From Isoptericola sp. (lineage in GTDB: Bacteria > Actinomycetota > Actinomycetes > Actinomycetales > Cellulomonadaceae), in assembly GCA_031180595.1 (NCBI GenBank), contig JAPSLQ010000011.1, forward strand, positions 1 to 39,139: a DNA stretch of 39,139 nt. Reading direction: 5' to 3'. The position numbers and the translations under genes were made by a program. Position 1 is the stretch's first letter, and each line of letters begins with the position of its first letter. The notes under the pieces are model-generated. The model worked only from the letters and a program-made list of their open reading frames with translations. It made no database searches and was not told where the DNA came from. Below, in pieces: positions 24,657-32,530 of this stretch.

Positions 24657-25712
24657 ATGGCGGACGGGTCACGGCCGACGCTGACCACCGTGGCGGAGCA
24701 CGCCCGAGTGTCGCGGCAGACGGTCTCCAACGTGCTCAACTCGCCCGAGGTCGTGCGGCCGGACACGCGCGAGCGCGTCCTGCGCGCCATCGCCGAGCTC
24801 GACTACCGGCCCAATGTCGTCGCTCGCCAGCTGCGCACCCGGCGATCCTCCGTGCTGGGGCTGCGCATGCCCCCGGCGTCGGACGGCATCAGCGGCCAGG
24901 TGCTCGACCGGTTCCTGCACGCGCTCACCGACGAGGCCCAGCGCGCCGGGCTGCGCGTCATGCTGTTCACCGCCGAGGACGACGACGCCGAGATCCGCGA
25001 GTACCAGAACCTGCGCGCCACCACGGGCATCGACGGGTTCGTGCTCGCGAACACGCATGCCGGCGACCCGCGCACGCGCTGGCTCGCCGACCACGGCGTG
25101 CCGTTCGTGACGTTCGGCCGGCCCTGGGACACACGCAGGGACGACGGCGGCACCACGGCCGACCACCACCCCTGGGTGGACATCGACGGTCGCGCCGGCA
25201 CGCGCGCCGCCACGCAGCACCTCCTCGACGCCGGCCACCGCCGGGTCGCGTTCCTCGGCTGGCCCGAGGGCTCGGGCGTCGGCGACGACCGCTTCGCCGG
25301 GTGGCACGCCGCGCTCGCCGGCGCCGGCCTCGCGGACGACGTCGTCGTGCATCGGACGGCGGACAGCGTGGCCCAGGGCGTCGCCGCGGCGACGCGCGTG
25401 CTCGCCCGCGACGACGTCACCGCGCTCGTGTGCGTGAGCGACTCGATCGCGCTCGGCGCGCTCGCCGCCGTGCGCGAGCACGCCGCGCAGCGCCCGGGCA
25501 GGCGGGCCGTCGCGGTGACCGGCTTCGACGACACGCCCGTGGCGCGCGCCGTCGACCTCACGAGCGTCGCCCAGCCCGTGGGCGACGTCGCCGCGCGCGC
25601 CGTCGAGCTGCTGCGGTCCCAGATCGAGGGGCGCGACGACGTCGCGCTCGACCGGCAGGTCCTCATCGAACCCCACCTCGTCGTCCGTGCGACGAGCCGC
25701 GCCGTGCGCTGA
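24657..25712 (+). CDS. LacI-family transcriptional regulator of the CUT1/debranching module
   Basis: A 351-residue LacI/GalR regulator. The DNA-binding domain (residues about 8-65) reads LTTVAEHARVSRQTVSNVLN with hinge YRPNVVARQLRTRRS. The sensor domain carries GIDGFVLANTHAGDPR, VPFVTFGRPWD, WVDIDGRAGTRAATQHLLDAGHRRVAFLG (split for description) and the C-terminal TGFDDTPVARAVDLTSVAQP typical of the family. GAGGGAG precedes the ATG by 6 bases. It is the first gene of a transcription unit continuing into the binding protein 41 bases downstream. Its own promoter contains two matching operators shared with the divergent glucosidase gene. The effector is presumably an oligosaccharide or its breakdown product. 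Confidence 0.93.
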   Translation: MADGSRPTLTTVAEHARVSRQTVSNVLNSPEVVRPDTRERVLRAIAELDYRPNVVARQLRTRRSSVLGLRMPPASDGISGQVLDRFLHALTDEAQRAGLRVMLFTAEDDDAEIREYQNLRATTGIDGFVLANTHAGDPRTRWLADHGVPFVTFGRPWDTRRDDGGTTADHHPWVDIDGRAGTRAATQHLLDAGHRRVAFLGWPEGSGVGDDRFAGWHAALAGAGLADDVVVHRTADSVAQGVAAATRVLARDDVTALVCVSDSIALGALAAVREHAAQRPGRRAVAVTGFDDTPVARAVDLTSVAQPVGDVAARAVELLRSQIEGRDDVALDRQVLIEPHLVVRATSRAVR

Positions 25713-25753
25713 ACCGCAGCGGCGGTGCACTCCCACACCGAAGGAGAACCGCG

Positions 25754-27040
25754 ATGTCAACGACCACCTCACGACCCAGGTCCACGCGACGGGTCCGGCG
25801 CCCGCTCGCGGCCGTCACCGCGTCGTTCGCGGCGCTCGCCCTGGCGGCCTGCGGCGGCGGGTCCGGCTTCGACGAGGGCGGCGGCGGCTCCGGCGACGGG
25901 GAAGAAGGCGCCGGCGGCGAGACCGGCGGCGGCACGCTCGAGGTGCTCATCGGCTCGTCCGGTGACGCCGAGACCCAGTCCGTCACCGAGGCGCTCGAGG
26001 CCTGGTCCGCCGAGTCCGGCACGGAGGCCAACCTCAGCGTCGCGGCCGACCTGCCGCAGCAGCTCAGCCAGGGCTTCGCGGCCGGCTCCCCGCCCGACGT
26101 GTTCTACGTGGGCGTCGACCACTTCGCCGGGTACGCGGCCAACGGCTCGCTCGAGCCGTACGCGGACCAGATCGAAGCGGACTTCTTCCCGGCGCTCGTC
26201 GAGTCCTTCACGTACGAGGACACGTTCTACTGCGCACCCAAGGACTTCTCGACGCTCGCGCTCGTCGTCAACAACACCGCGTGGCAGGAGGCCGGGCTCA
26301 CCGAGGACGACTACCCGACCACGTGGGAGGAGCTGAGCACCGTCGCCGAGCAGCTCACGACCGACGGCCAGGTGGGCCTGAGCTTCGGGCCCGAGTGGCA
26401 GCGCATCGGGACGTTCATGGCCCAGGCGGGCGGCGGCCTCGTCGACGAGAACGGCTCGGCGAACGTCGACACACCGGAGAACGTCGAGGCGCTCACGTAC
26501 GTCCAGGAGATGCTCGCCGCGGGCACGGCGGCGTACCCGTCGGAGGTCGGCGCAGGATGGGGCGGCGAGGCGTTCGGCTCGGGCGCGGCGGCCATGACCA
26601 TCGAGGGCAACTGGGTCATCGGTGCGCTCACCAACGACTTCCCGGACGTCGACTACACGGTCGTGCCGCTGCCCGAGGGGCCGGCGGGCCAGGGCACCCT
26701 GCAGTTCACGAACTGCTGGGGCGTCGCGGCGGACTCGCAGAACAAGGAGGCCGCGATCGAGCTGGTGCGCTTCCTCGTCTCGGACGAGCAGCAGATGGCG
26801 TTCGCCGAGGGCTTCGGGGTCATGCCGTCCGTGGAGTCGGTGCGCGACCGGTGGACCGAGCAGTTCCCCGAGCAGGCGGCCTTCATCGAGGGCGCCGAGT
26901 ACGCGCAGGGCGTGCCGCCCGTCGAGGGCATCTCCGACGTGATCGGCGACTTCAACGCCCAGCTCGAGGGGCTGGCGTCCGGTGACCCGCAGCAGATCCT
27001 GACCTCGGTGCAGGGGTCGCTCGAGGCCGTGGCCCCGTGA
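25754..27040 (+). CDS. CUT1 ABC importer sugar-binding lipoprotein
   Basis: A 428-residue extracellular solute-binding protein family 1 member. The lipoprotein signal has an Arg-rich start and ALALAAC with lipidated Cys33, then a Gly/Glu-rich linker of about 30 residues. The binding domain has LEVLIGSSGDAETQSVTEALEAW, GSPPDVFYVGVDHFAGYA, PTTWEELSTVAEQL and GWGGEAFGSGAAAMTIEGNW (shortened). It captures an oligosaccharide at the cell surface for the two MalF/MalG-type permeases downstream. AAGGAG lies 7 bases before the ATG; its stop overlaps the permease GTG. Ligand is not readable; linkage to a debranching glucosidase favours an alpha-glucan or similar oligomer. Confidence 0.9.
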   Translation: MSTTTSRPRSTRRVRRPLAAVTASFAALALAACGGGSGFDEGGGGSGDGEEGAGGETGGGTLEVLIGSSGDAETQSVTEALEAWSAESGTEANLSVAADLPQQLSQGFAAGSPPDVFYVGVDHFAGYAANGSLEPYADQIEADFFPALVESFTYEDTFYCAPKDFSTLALVVNNTAWQEAGLTEDDYPTTWEELSTVAEQLTTDGQVGLSFGPEWQRIGTFMAQAGGGLVDENGSANVDTPENVEALTYVQEMLAAGTAAYPSEVGAGWGGEAFGSGAAAMTIEGNWVIGALTNDFPDVDYTVVPLPEGPAGQGTLQFTNCWGVAADSQNKEAAIELVRFLVSDEQQMAFAEGFGVMPSVESVRDRWTEQFPEQAAFIEGAEYAQGVPPVEGISDVIGDFNAQLEGLASGDPQQILTSVQGSLEAVAP

Positions 27041-28158
27041 CCACGGCACGGCCGGCCGGAACGGCGGCGCCGCACCGGCGCCGCCGTCCCGGCCGGGGCA
27101 TCCAGTCCGGGCAGGCGGCCGCGGGGTGGCTGTTCATCACCCCGATGCTCGTGCTGCTCGGGCTCTTCCTCGTGCTGCCCATCGCCATGGCGGCGTGGGT
27201 CAGCGTGTCCGACTGGACGGGCCGCGGGAACCCGTTCGGCGGCGCAGCGAGCTACGTAGGTGGCCAGAACTACGCCGAGCTGCTCACCGGCGGCGGCCTG
27301 CCGCAGCGCGACTTCGCGACGTCGCTCCGCAACAACGCGTACTACGTCCTGCTCGTGGTGCCGATCCAGACGGCGCTGTCGCTCACCCTGGCGATCCTCG
27401 TCAACCGCCGGATCATGCGGGGGCGCGGGTTCTTCCGCACCGCGTTCTACTTCCCGTCGGTGACGAGCTCGGTGGCCATCACCGTCGTCTTCCTCTTCCT
27501 GTTCACCGCCTCGGGCGCGGTCAACCGGGTGCTGTCGTACCTGAGCGTCGGCGGACCGAACTGGATCAACGACCCGCGCGGGGTGCTGCACATCGTCCTG
27601 GGCGCGGTCGGGGTGGACCAGCCGCCGGCGGTGCTGCAGTCCGCACCCTTCCTCGGGCTGTCGTGGTGGCAGTGGCTCGCCGGGCCCAGCGTCGCGATGT
27701 GCGTGTTCATCATCATGGGGATCTTCACGACGTCGGGCACGTTCATGCTGCTGTTCCTCGCGGCGCTGCAGAACCTGTCGGGCGAGGTCGAGGAGGCCGC
27801 GATGGTGGACGGCACGACGGCGTGGCAGCGTCTGCGGTACGTGACGATCCCGATGCTGCGGCCGACGATCTTCACGGTCGTCACCCTCGGCCTCATCGGC
27901 ACGTGGCAGGTGTTCGACCAGATCTACACCGGCACGCGCGGCTCACCGGGCAAGACGACGCTCACGCCCGCGTACCTGTCCTACGAGACGTCGTTCAACT
28001 CGCAGCAGTGGGGGCGGGGCGCGGCCATCGCGTTCATCCTCTTCGCGATCATCGTCGTGATGACGATCGTGCAGCGCGTCGTCCTGGCCGAGCGCGACGT
28101 CGTCCCGGCGCGCAAGCGGTTCTACCGCACGGGGCAGAAGGGTGGTGAGCCGTCATGA
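27037..28158 (+). CDS. CUT1 sugar ABC permease, MalF/UgpA type
   Basis: A 373-residue permease with a basic N-terminus (about 28 residues) and about six to seven hydrophobic segments. The EAA coupling loop is EEAAMVDGTTAWQRLRYVTIPMLRPTI (positions about 248-275; shortened motif EEAAMVDG). GTG 27037 overlaps the receptor stop, and its stop overlaps the next ATG. It forms a heterodimeric channel with the following permease. An unusual extra extracellular stretch of about 50 residues (VGGPNWINDPRGVLHIVLG onward) between helices 3 and 4 may contact the receptor. Confidence 0.92.
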   Translation: MTTARPAGTAAPHRRRRPGRGIQSGQAAAGWLFITPMLVLLGLFLVLPIAMAAWVSVSDWTGRGNPFGGAASYVGGQNYAELLTGGGLPQRDFATSLRNNAYYVLLVVPIQTALSLTLAILVNRRIMRGRGFFRTAFYFPSVTSSVAITVVFLFLFTASGAVNRVLSYLSVGGPNWINDPRGVLHIVLGAVGVDQPPAVLQSAPFLGLSWWQWLAGPSVAMCVFIIMGIFTTSGTFMLLFLAALQNLSGEVEEAAMVDGTTAWQRLRYVTIPMLRPTIFTVVTLGLIGTWQVFDQIYTGTRGSPGKTTLTPAYLSYETSFNSQQWGRGAAIAFILFAIIVVMTIVQRVVLAERDVVPARKRFYRTGQKGGEPS

Positions 28159-29057
28159 CCGCGGTCGCGGAGGCACCGGCGAGGGCCGGCGACGCCGGCG
28201 GGCGAGCCGCGGGGCGCCGGTCGCCCACGACGCGGCGGCTCGTGACGACGTCGTTCGTCTACGCGCTGCTCGCGGCGCTCGCCGTCGTGTACATCTTCCC
28301 GTTCCTCATCTCGATCTCGACCTCGTTCAAGTCGAACGCCGACGCCGCGGCGAACCCGCTGTCGCTCGTCCCGGCGACGTTCACGACGGAGGCCTACGAG
28401 CGGCTGTTCCTCAACTCGGACTTCCCGCTGTGGTTCCAGAACTCCGTGATCGTCACGCTGGCGGTGACGGTCGGGCGCGTGCTGTTCGACTCGCTGGCCG
28501 GGTACGCGCTGGCCCGCCTGCCGTTCCGCGGCCGGGGCGTGGTGTTCGCCGGCCTCGTGGCCGTCATGGCCGTGCCGAGCGTCGTGCTGCTCATCCCGAA
28601 GTTCCTCGTGATCAACACGCTCGGGATCTACGACTCCTACTCGGGCCTCATCATCCCGCTCCTGGCCGACGCGGCGGGGATCTTCATCATGAAGAACTTC
28701 TTCGAGTCGGTCCCGGCGAGCGTCGAGGAGGCGGCGCGCATCGACGGGGCGGGCACGTTCCGGGTGTTCTGGTCCGTGGTGCTCCCGATGGCGCGCCCCG
28801 CGCTCGTCACGATCGTCATCCTGTCGTTCCAGGGGTCGTGGAACGAGCTGTCGCACTTCATCGTGGCGTCCCAGAGCCAGGAGCTGTTCAACCTGACCAA
28901 GGGTGTGGCGCAGCTGTCGTCGGGCGCGCTGAGCCAGGGCACGCAGTACCCGCTCAAGCTCGGCGCGGCGGTCATCATGACCATCCCCGTGGCCGTGCTG
29001 TTCTTCGTCTTCCAGCGACGGATCATGAACGCCAGCGCCGGTGCGGTGAAGGGCTGA
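28155..29057 (+). CDS. CUT1 sugar ABC permease, MalG/UgpE type
   Basis: A 300-residue permease with six membrane segments after a 30-residue basic N-terminus. SISTSFKSNADAAANPLSLVP follows the first helix, and the EAA loop reads VEEAARIDGAGTFRVFWSVVLP. ATG 28155 overlaps the preceding stop (ATGA). No ATP-binding gene follows; CUT1 systems of actinobacteria commonly share a multitask MsmK-like ATPase encoded elsewhere, and that is the likely case here. Confidence 0.93.
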   Translation: MTAVAEAPARAGDAGGRAAGRRSPTTRRLVTTSFVYALLAALAVVYIFPFLISISTSFKSNADAAANPLSLVPATFTTEAYERLFLNSDFPLWFQNSVIVTLAVTVGRVLFDSLAGYALARLPFRGRGVVFAGLVAVMAVPSVVLLIPKFLVINTLGIYDSYSGLIIPLLADAAGIFIMKNFFESVPASVEEAARIDGAGTFRVFWSVVLPMARPALVTIVILSFQGSWNELSHFIVASQSQELFNLTKGVAQLSSGALSQGTQYPLKLGAAVIMTIPVAVLFFVFQRRIMNASAGAVKG

Positions 29058-29075
29058 GGCGTCGGGTGCGGGCGC

Positions 29076-29081
29076 TACCGT
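29076..29081 (+). promoter_or_regulatory. -10 box of a leaderless cutA transcript
   Basis: TACCGT at 29076-29081 is followed by exactly 7 bases and then the cutA ATG at 29089. A TANNNT-N7-ATG arrangement places the transcription start on the start codon, the usual signature of leaderless mRNA in actinobacteria. No ribosome-binding site is visible before this ATG. Confidence 0.6.
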
Positions 29082-29088
29082 CGACGCC

Positions 29089-29406
29089 ATGGACGACGTC
29101 GTGCAGGTGGTGACTGTGGTGGACTCCCGGGACCTGGCGGACGCCCTGGTGCGCGACGCCGTCGCGGCGCGGCTGGCCGCGTGCGGCCAGGTCGACGGGC
29201 CGCTGACGAGCACGTACTGGTGGGAGGGTTCCGTCGAGACGGCCACCGAGTGGCGAGCGACACTCAAGACCACCGCCCGGCGGGCGACCGAGCTCGAGGA
29301 GTTCCTGGCGGGGCAGCACCCGTACGACGTGCCCGAGGTGCTCACGACGCCGGTCGTCCGCGGCAACGCCGCGTACGCGGCGTGGGTCGCGCGCGAGGTG
29401 CGCTGA
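29089..29406 (+). CDS. cutA: CutA-family divalent-ion tolerance protein
   Basis: A 105-residue protein of full CutA length. The ferredoxin-like trimeric fold is marked by VVTVVDSRDLADALVRDAVAARLAACGQV, then TSTYWWEGSVETATEWRATLKT, and the family hallmark HPYDVPEV followed by NAAYAAWV (motifs shortened). CutA was linked to copper tolerance in E. coli, but its biochemical role is still unclear. It appears to be transcribed on its own from a leaderless promoter just after the importer operon and has no obvious link with it. Confidence 0.93.
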   Translation: MDDVVQVVTVVDSRDLADALVRDAVAARLAACGQVDGPLTSTYWWEGSVETATEWRATLKTTARRATELEEFLAGQHPYDVPEVLTTPVVRGNAAYAAWVAREVR

Positions 29407-29410
29407 CCAC

Positions 29411-29450
29411 GCCGGTCCGAGCCGGTCGGAGCCGGTCGGAGCCGGTCCTG
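29411..29450. repeat. 10-base tandem repeat after cutA
   Basis: Four copies of GCCGGTCSGA stand head to tail: 29411-29420 (one change), 29421-29430 and 29431-29440 (identical), and 29441-29450 (last three bases differ). It fills the gap between the convergent cutA and DUF2993-like genes. No hairpin strong enough to act as a terminator is evident in it. Confidence 0.75.
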
Positions 29451-29470
29451 CAGCAGGCCCGATGCCGGCC

Positions 29471-30325
29471 TCAGCCCAGGCGTGCGGTGAGCACGAGCTG
29501 CTCGCCCGCCTCGAGCCGCACGTCGGAGAGCCGCACGCCCGGGGGCAGTGCCGCCTGGAGGTCGATGCGGCGCTTCGCGACCGCCTCGACGCGTCCGCGA
29601 GCCATGGCCAGCATCGCGCCGACGAGCGGGTTCCCGCTGCGCAGCTGCACGTCGTCGACCACGAGCACCATGCTCTCGTCGACGGCGGCGGACGCCGTCG
29701 CCTCGACGCTCGCCGCGAGCAGGCCCTTGCGGACCTTGGCGTGGACGTGCACGACCACCGCGCGCGGCCCGCGCGCGGTGATGTCGATCGACAGGTCCGT
29801 CAGCGTCGCGCCCTGCGACGCGAGCGTGACGGCGAGCAGGCCCTTGACCATCCCGGCGAGCCCTCGCTGGTCCACCGCGACGCGCGCGTGCCCGCTGACC
29901 GGGTGGGCGGCGTCGGGCTCCACGGGCTGGGCGCCGACGGTGCCGTCGGTGCCCTCGACCCACGTGAACCGGATGCCCTCGGCCTCGGCGGTGACGTCCA
30001 CGGGCAGGTCGATGGCGGTCAGCGGGTGCGCGTCGAGCCGCAGCCGGCGCGCGACCGCCGGCTCGCGGCGAGCCTCCGCGGGGGCGGACCACCCCGCGAG
30101 AGCCGGCCTGTCCTCGGCGCTGAACGTCACGCCGGTGAGGTCGAGCTCGAAGGACGCGACGTCCGCGCCGTCGAGCGTGCCGGCGGCCCGGACCCGGTCC
30201 AGGCCCCGCACGCCGGGTCCTGCCGTCGTGGCGAGGAGCTGGCGGACCCGGTCGGCGAGGTCGTCGCCGGTGCTCGGGCGCGGGGCGAGGCCGAGCGGGA
30301 CGAAGTCGATGCGGTGCGGCGTCAT
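29471..30325 (-). CDS. Hypothetical protein, DUF2993/LmeA-like
   Basis: A 284-residue protein without signal peptide or membrane segment. The C-terminal two thirds (about 60-284) is rich in alternating beta strands, with LTDLSIDITARGPRAVVVHV and VDDVQLRSGNPLVGAML. This resembles the DUF2993 (LmeA-type lipid-binding) beta fold, but the match is by eye only. On the minus strand TAGAGT (30337-30332) lies 6 bases before ATG 30325 and no ribosome site is visible, so the transcript is probably leaderless. The DUF4126 gene stops 28 bases upstream on the same strand, but this internal promoter could serve the gene alone. A cytoplasmic or peripheral membrane role is possible; no function is assigned. 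Confidence 0.6.
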   Translation of the reverse strand: MTPHRIDFVPLGLAPRPSTGDDLADRVRQLLATTAGPGVRGLDRVRAAGTLDGADVASFELDLTGVTFSAEDRPALAGWSAPAEARREPAVARRLRLDAHPLTAIDLPVDVTAEAEGIRFTWVEGTDGTVGAQPVEPDAAHPVSGHARVAVDQRGLAGMVKGLLAVTLASQGATLTDLSIDITARGPRAVVVHVHAKVRKGLLAASVEATASAAVDESMVLVVDDVQLRSGNPLVGAMLAMARGRVEAVAKRRIDLQAALPPGVRLSDVRLEAGEQLVLTARLG

Positions 30326-30353
30326 GGGTCGACTCTAGATGTCGGCACCCCGC

Positions 30354-30941
30354 TCACACGGCAGCGCGTCGCCGTCGCACGCCACGCCACACGAGCACGG
30401 CGACCACCCCCAGCGCGACGAGCACCGGGATCACGAGGACCGGCAGGAGCACCGCCGCGACCGACAGGCCGACGGCCCCGACGTCCTCGGCGGCCGACAC
30501 CACGGGCGCGGCCGTCCCGGCCGTGGTCGTGTTCGCGACGACGCGTGCGCCGGCCTTCGTCGCGTGGACGACGAGCGCGAGCACGATGCCGAGCGCGACC
30601 GGCACCCACTGGCCCGACTCGACGAACGCCGCCGGGTCCGTCACGGTCGCGGTCTGCGACGTCGCGCCCGCGCCGAACGCGATGCCACCCGCGGTCGGGC
30701 GCACCACCGTCTGCACCACGTCGTTGACCGAGTCGACGACGGGGATCTTGTCCGCGACCATCTCGAGCGAGAGCAGCGCGGCCAGCACGGCGAGGACCCA
30801 GCCGTTCTCGAGCCACGCCCACGAGGGCGGCAGCGCGACGAGGTCGGTGAACCGCGACAGCAGGCCCAGCCCCAGCAGCGGGATCCAGGCGTTGAGACCC
30901 GCGGCCAGGGCCAGGCCGCTGCCGGTGGCGAGCTCGAGCAT
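30354..30941 (-). CDS. DUF4126 family membrane protein
   Basis: A 195-residue protein with about five hydrophobic segments and a short RRRRAAV-type basic tail facing the cytoplasm. GLNAWIPLLGLGLLSRF near the N-terminus and LEMVADKIPVVDSVNDVVQTVVRP in the first third are the recognisable DUF4126 landmarks (longer stretch split for description). The function of the family is unknown. It lies 14 bases downstream of the flavoprotein gene on the same strand and may share its transcript. Confidence 0.85.
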   Translation of the reverse strand: MLELATGSGLALAAGLNAWIPLLGLGLLSRFTDLVALPPSWAWLENGWVLAVLAALLSLEMVADKIPVVDSVNDVVQTVVRPTAGGIAFGAGATSQTATVTDPAAFVESGQWVPVALGIVLALVVHATKAGARVVANTTTAGTAAPVVSAAEDVGAVGLSVAAVLLPVLVIPVLVALGVVAVLVWRGVRRRRAAV

Positions 30942-30955
30942 GGGGCCAGTGTGGC

Positions 30956-31891
30956 CTACCGCCCGATGGTGAGCAGGTCAGCACCCAGCGCCGCTGCCGC
31001 CATCTGGCCGGCGGCGGCGGCCGCGAGGACCGACGAGACCGCCGTCGGGAAGTCCGCCGAGTGCGCGAGGTCGCCCGCCGCGAACACCCCGGGCAGGCTC
31101 GTCCGCCCGAACGCGTCGATCGCGACGGAGCCCGAGTCGCGCAGCTCGAGGCCGAGCTGCTCGGCGAACGGCGCCGCCTGGCGCTGCTTCGGTGCGACCA
31201 TGAGCCCTCCGACCTCGACGGCCGTGCCGCCGTCGAGCACGACCCGTGCGCCGGCCCCGCCATCTCGGAGCGTGTGCGGCTCGACGCGCGCGACCGGCTC
31301 GGTCACCACCTCGACGCCGCGGGCGTCGAGCACCGCGCGCAGCTCCTCGGTCAGCTCGCCGCCGTCGGTGAGGACGGTCAGCCCGGTCGCGATCCGCGCC
31401 ATGAGACCGGCGACGTGGCCGACGTGCGGCCCGGCGCCGAGGATGCCCACCCGCGTGCCCGCGTACTCGTGCCCGTGGCAGTAGGGGCAGTGCGCGGCGA
31501 CGGTGCCGAAGAGCTCGGCGACGCCCGGCGTGGGCGGCAGCTCGTCCACGACGCCGGTGGCGAGCAGCAGGCGCCGCGCGGTCTCGGTGCCGTCCGCGGT
31601 GCTCACCTCGAAGCCCCGCCGGTCGGGCGCGTCGTCGTCCAGGACCCGGACCTTGAAGGCCTCGGCGTCGCGCACGCTCACCGTCGCGTACCTCGCCACG
31701 TCACGGCGTGCGGCGGCGCGGAACTGCGCCGGGGTGTCGCCGTCGTGCCCGATGACGTTGTGCATCGCGTCGGCGGGGTCGTTGCGGTAGCGGCCCGCGT
31801 CGAGCAGCAGGACGTCGCGGTGCGTGCGGCCGAGCGTGAGCGCGGCCTGCAGGCCGGCCGGGCCGCCGCCGATGACGATCGCGTCGTGCAT
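30956..31891 (-). CDS. Thioredoxin-reductase-like FAD/NAD(P)-dependent oxidoreductase
   Basis: A 311-residue flavoprotein. The FAD Rossmann motif GGGPAGLQAA is near residue 8, the redox-active CPYC pair is at Cys135/Cys138, the NAD(P) motif GILGAGPHVGHVAG follows, and the C-terminal FAD motif GVFAAGDLA is near residue 270. The CPYCHG active site and the missing GxGxxG spacing of bacterial TrxB place it with TrxR-like enzymes whose partner is often not thioredoxin (dithiol or small-molecule oxidoreductases). AGGAGG precedes ATG 31891. It is divergent from a MerR regulator, with a MerR-type promoter directly upstream, so it is probably induced by the signal that regulator senses. Confidence 0.87.
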   Translation of the reverse strand: MHDAIVIGGGPAGLQAALTLGRTHRDVLLLDAGRYRNDPADAMHNVIGHDGDTPAQFRAAARRDVARYATVSVRDAEAFKVRVLDDDAPDRRGFEVSTADGTETARRLLLATGVVDELPPTPGVAELFGTVAAHCPYCHGHEYAGTRVGILGAGPHVGHVAGLMARIATGLTVLTDGGELTEELRAVLDARGVEVVTEPVARVEPHTLRDGGAGARVVLDGGTAVEVGGLMVAPKQRQAAPFAEQLGLELRDSGSVAIDAFGRTSLPGVFAAGDLAHSADFPTAVSSVLAAAAAGQMAAAALGADLLTIGR

Positions 31892-31922
31892 GGATTCCTC
31901 CTGGGGGTTGCGTGGTGTACCC

Positions 31923-31953
31923 AGGGTGTGACTTCATGTCGACATGAAGTCAA
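31923..31953 (-). promoter_or_regulatory. MerR-type promoter with 24-bp perfect palindrome
   Basis: Positions 31929-31952 form a perfect 24-bp palindrome whose core is ACTTCATGTCGACATGAAGT. On the minus strand TTGACT (31953-31948) and CACCCT (31928-31923) flank a 19-base spacer, the over-long spacer that MerR-family activators untwist, as at soxS. The merR start codon (31944) lies inside the palindrome, so binding should also block merR expression. Confidence 0.75.
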
Positions 31954-32429
31954 GCGGGTCGCCGTGGAGCGTCGGGGAGGTCGCCGAGCGCTTCGGTCTC
32001 GAGACGCACGTGCTGCGCTACTGGGAGGAGGTCGGGCTGCTGGCGCCCGCCCGCGACATCGCGGGACGACGCCGGTACGGGCCCGACGACGTCGTGCGCG
32101 TCGGGGTCATCCTCAGCTCCAAGGCCGCGGGCATGAGCCTCGAGCAGATCCAGGCGCTGCTCGACGGCGAGGCCGACGGACGGCGCGAGGTGCTCACCGC
32201 GCACCTGGCGGAGCTCGACCGTCGTCAGGCCGAGATGGAGCGCTCACGGCACATGACGGAGCACGCGCTCGCGTGCACCGCGCACGACATCGCGACCTGC
32301 CCACGCTTCCGTGCGCACCTGAAGGACGTGGTCGACGGCACCGGACGCTGGGCGCACGCCGGCGCGACGGCGCACGGGACCGTCCATCGTGTGCATCGCC
32401 CCAGCCCCGGCGTCGGCGTCCGCGCCTAG
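31944..32429 (+). CDS. MerR-family transcriptional regulator
   Basis: A 161-residue regulator. The winged helix-turn-helix (residues about 8-75) reads SVGEVAERFGLETHVLRYWEE, then RRRYGPDDVVRVGVILSSKAAGMSLEQI (shortened). A coiled-coil dimer helix spans about 80-110, and a short sensor part carries Cys111 and Cys119 in ACTAHDIATCP with nearby His residues, suggesting metal or thiol sensing. The ATG at 31944 is the only in-frame start before the conserved domain, has no ribosome site and lies inside the operator, implying leaderless or near-leaderless translation. It is divergent from the thioredoxin-reductase-like gene, its presumed target. Confidence 0.88.
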   Translation: MKSSGSPWSVGEVAERFGLETHVLRYWEEVGLLAPARDIAGRRRYGPDDVVRVGVILSSKAAGMSLEQIQALLDGEADGRREVLTAHLAELDRRQAEMERSRHMTEHALACTAHDIATCPRFRAHLKDVVDGTGRWAHAGATAHGTVHRVHRPSPGVGVRA

Positions 32430-32530
32430 CCGACCTGTTCGTGCTCGACGGAGCTCCTCTCACGACCTGCCCAGGCAGGACGACGTGGCGCCGGCACCAG
32501 CAAGGGGCGGCGGGCGTCTGGACAGATGGC

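Noticed and set aside
32430-32530. CTGCC-CA-GGCAG element between merR and the convergent methyltransferase
   Set aside because: Five-bp arms and a two-base loop are too small for a stable hairpin, and nothing else is seen in this gap.
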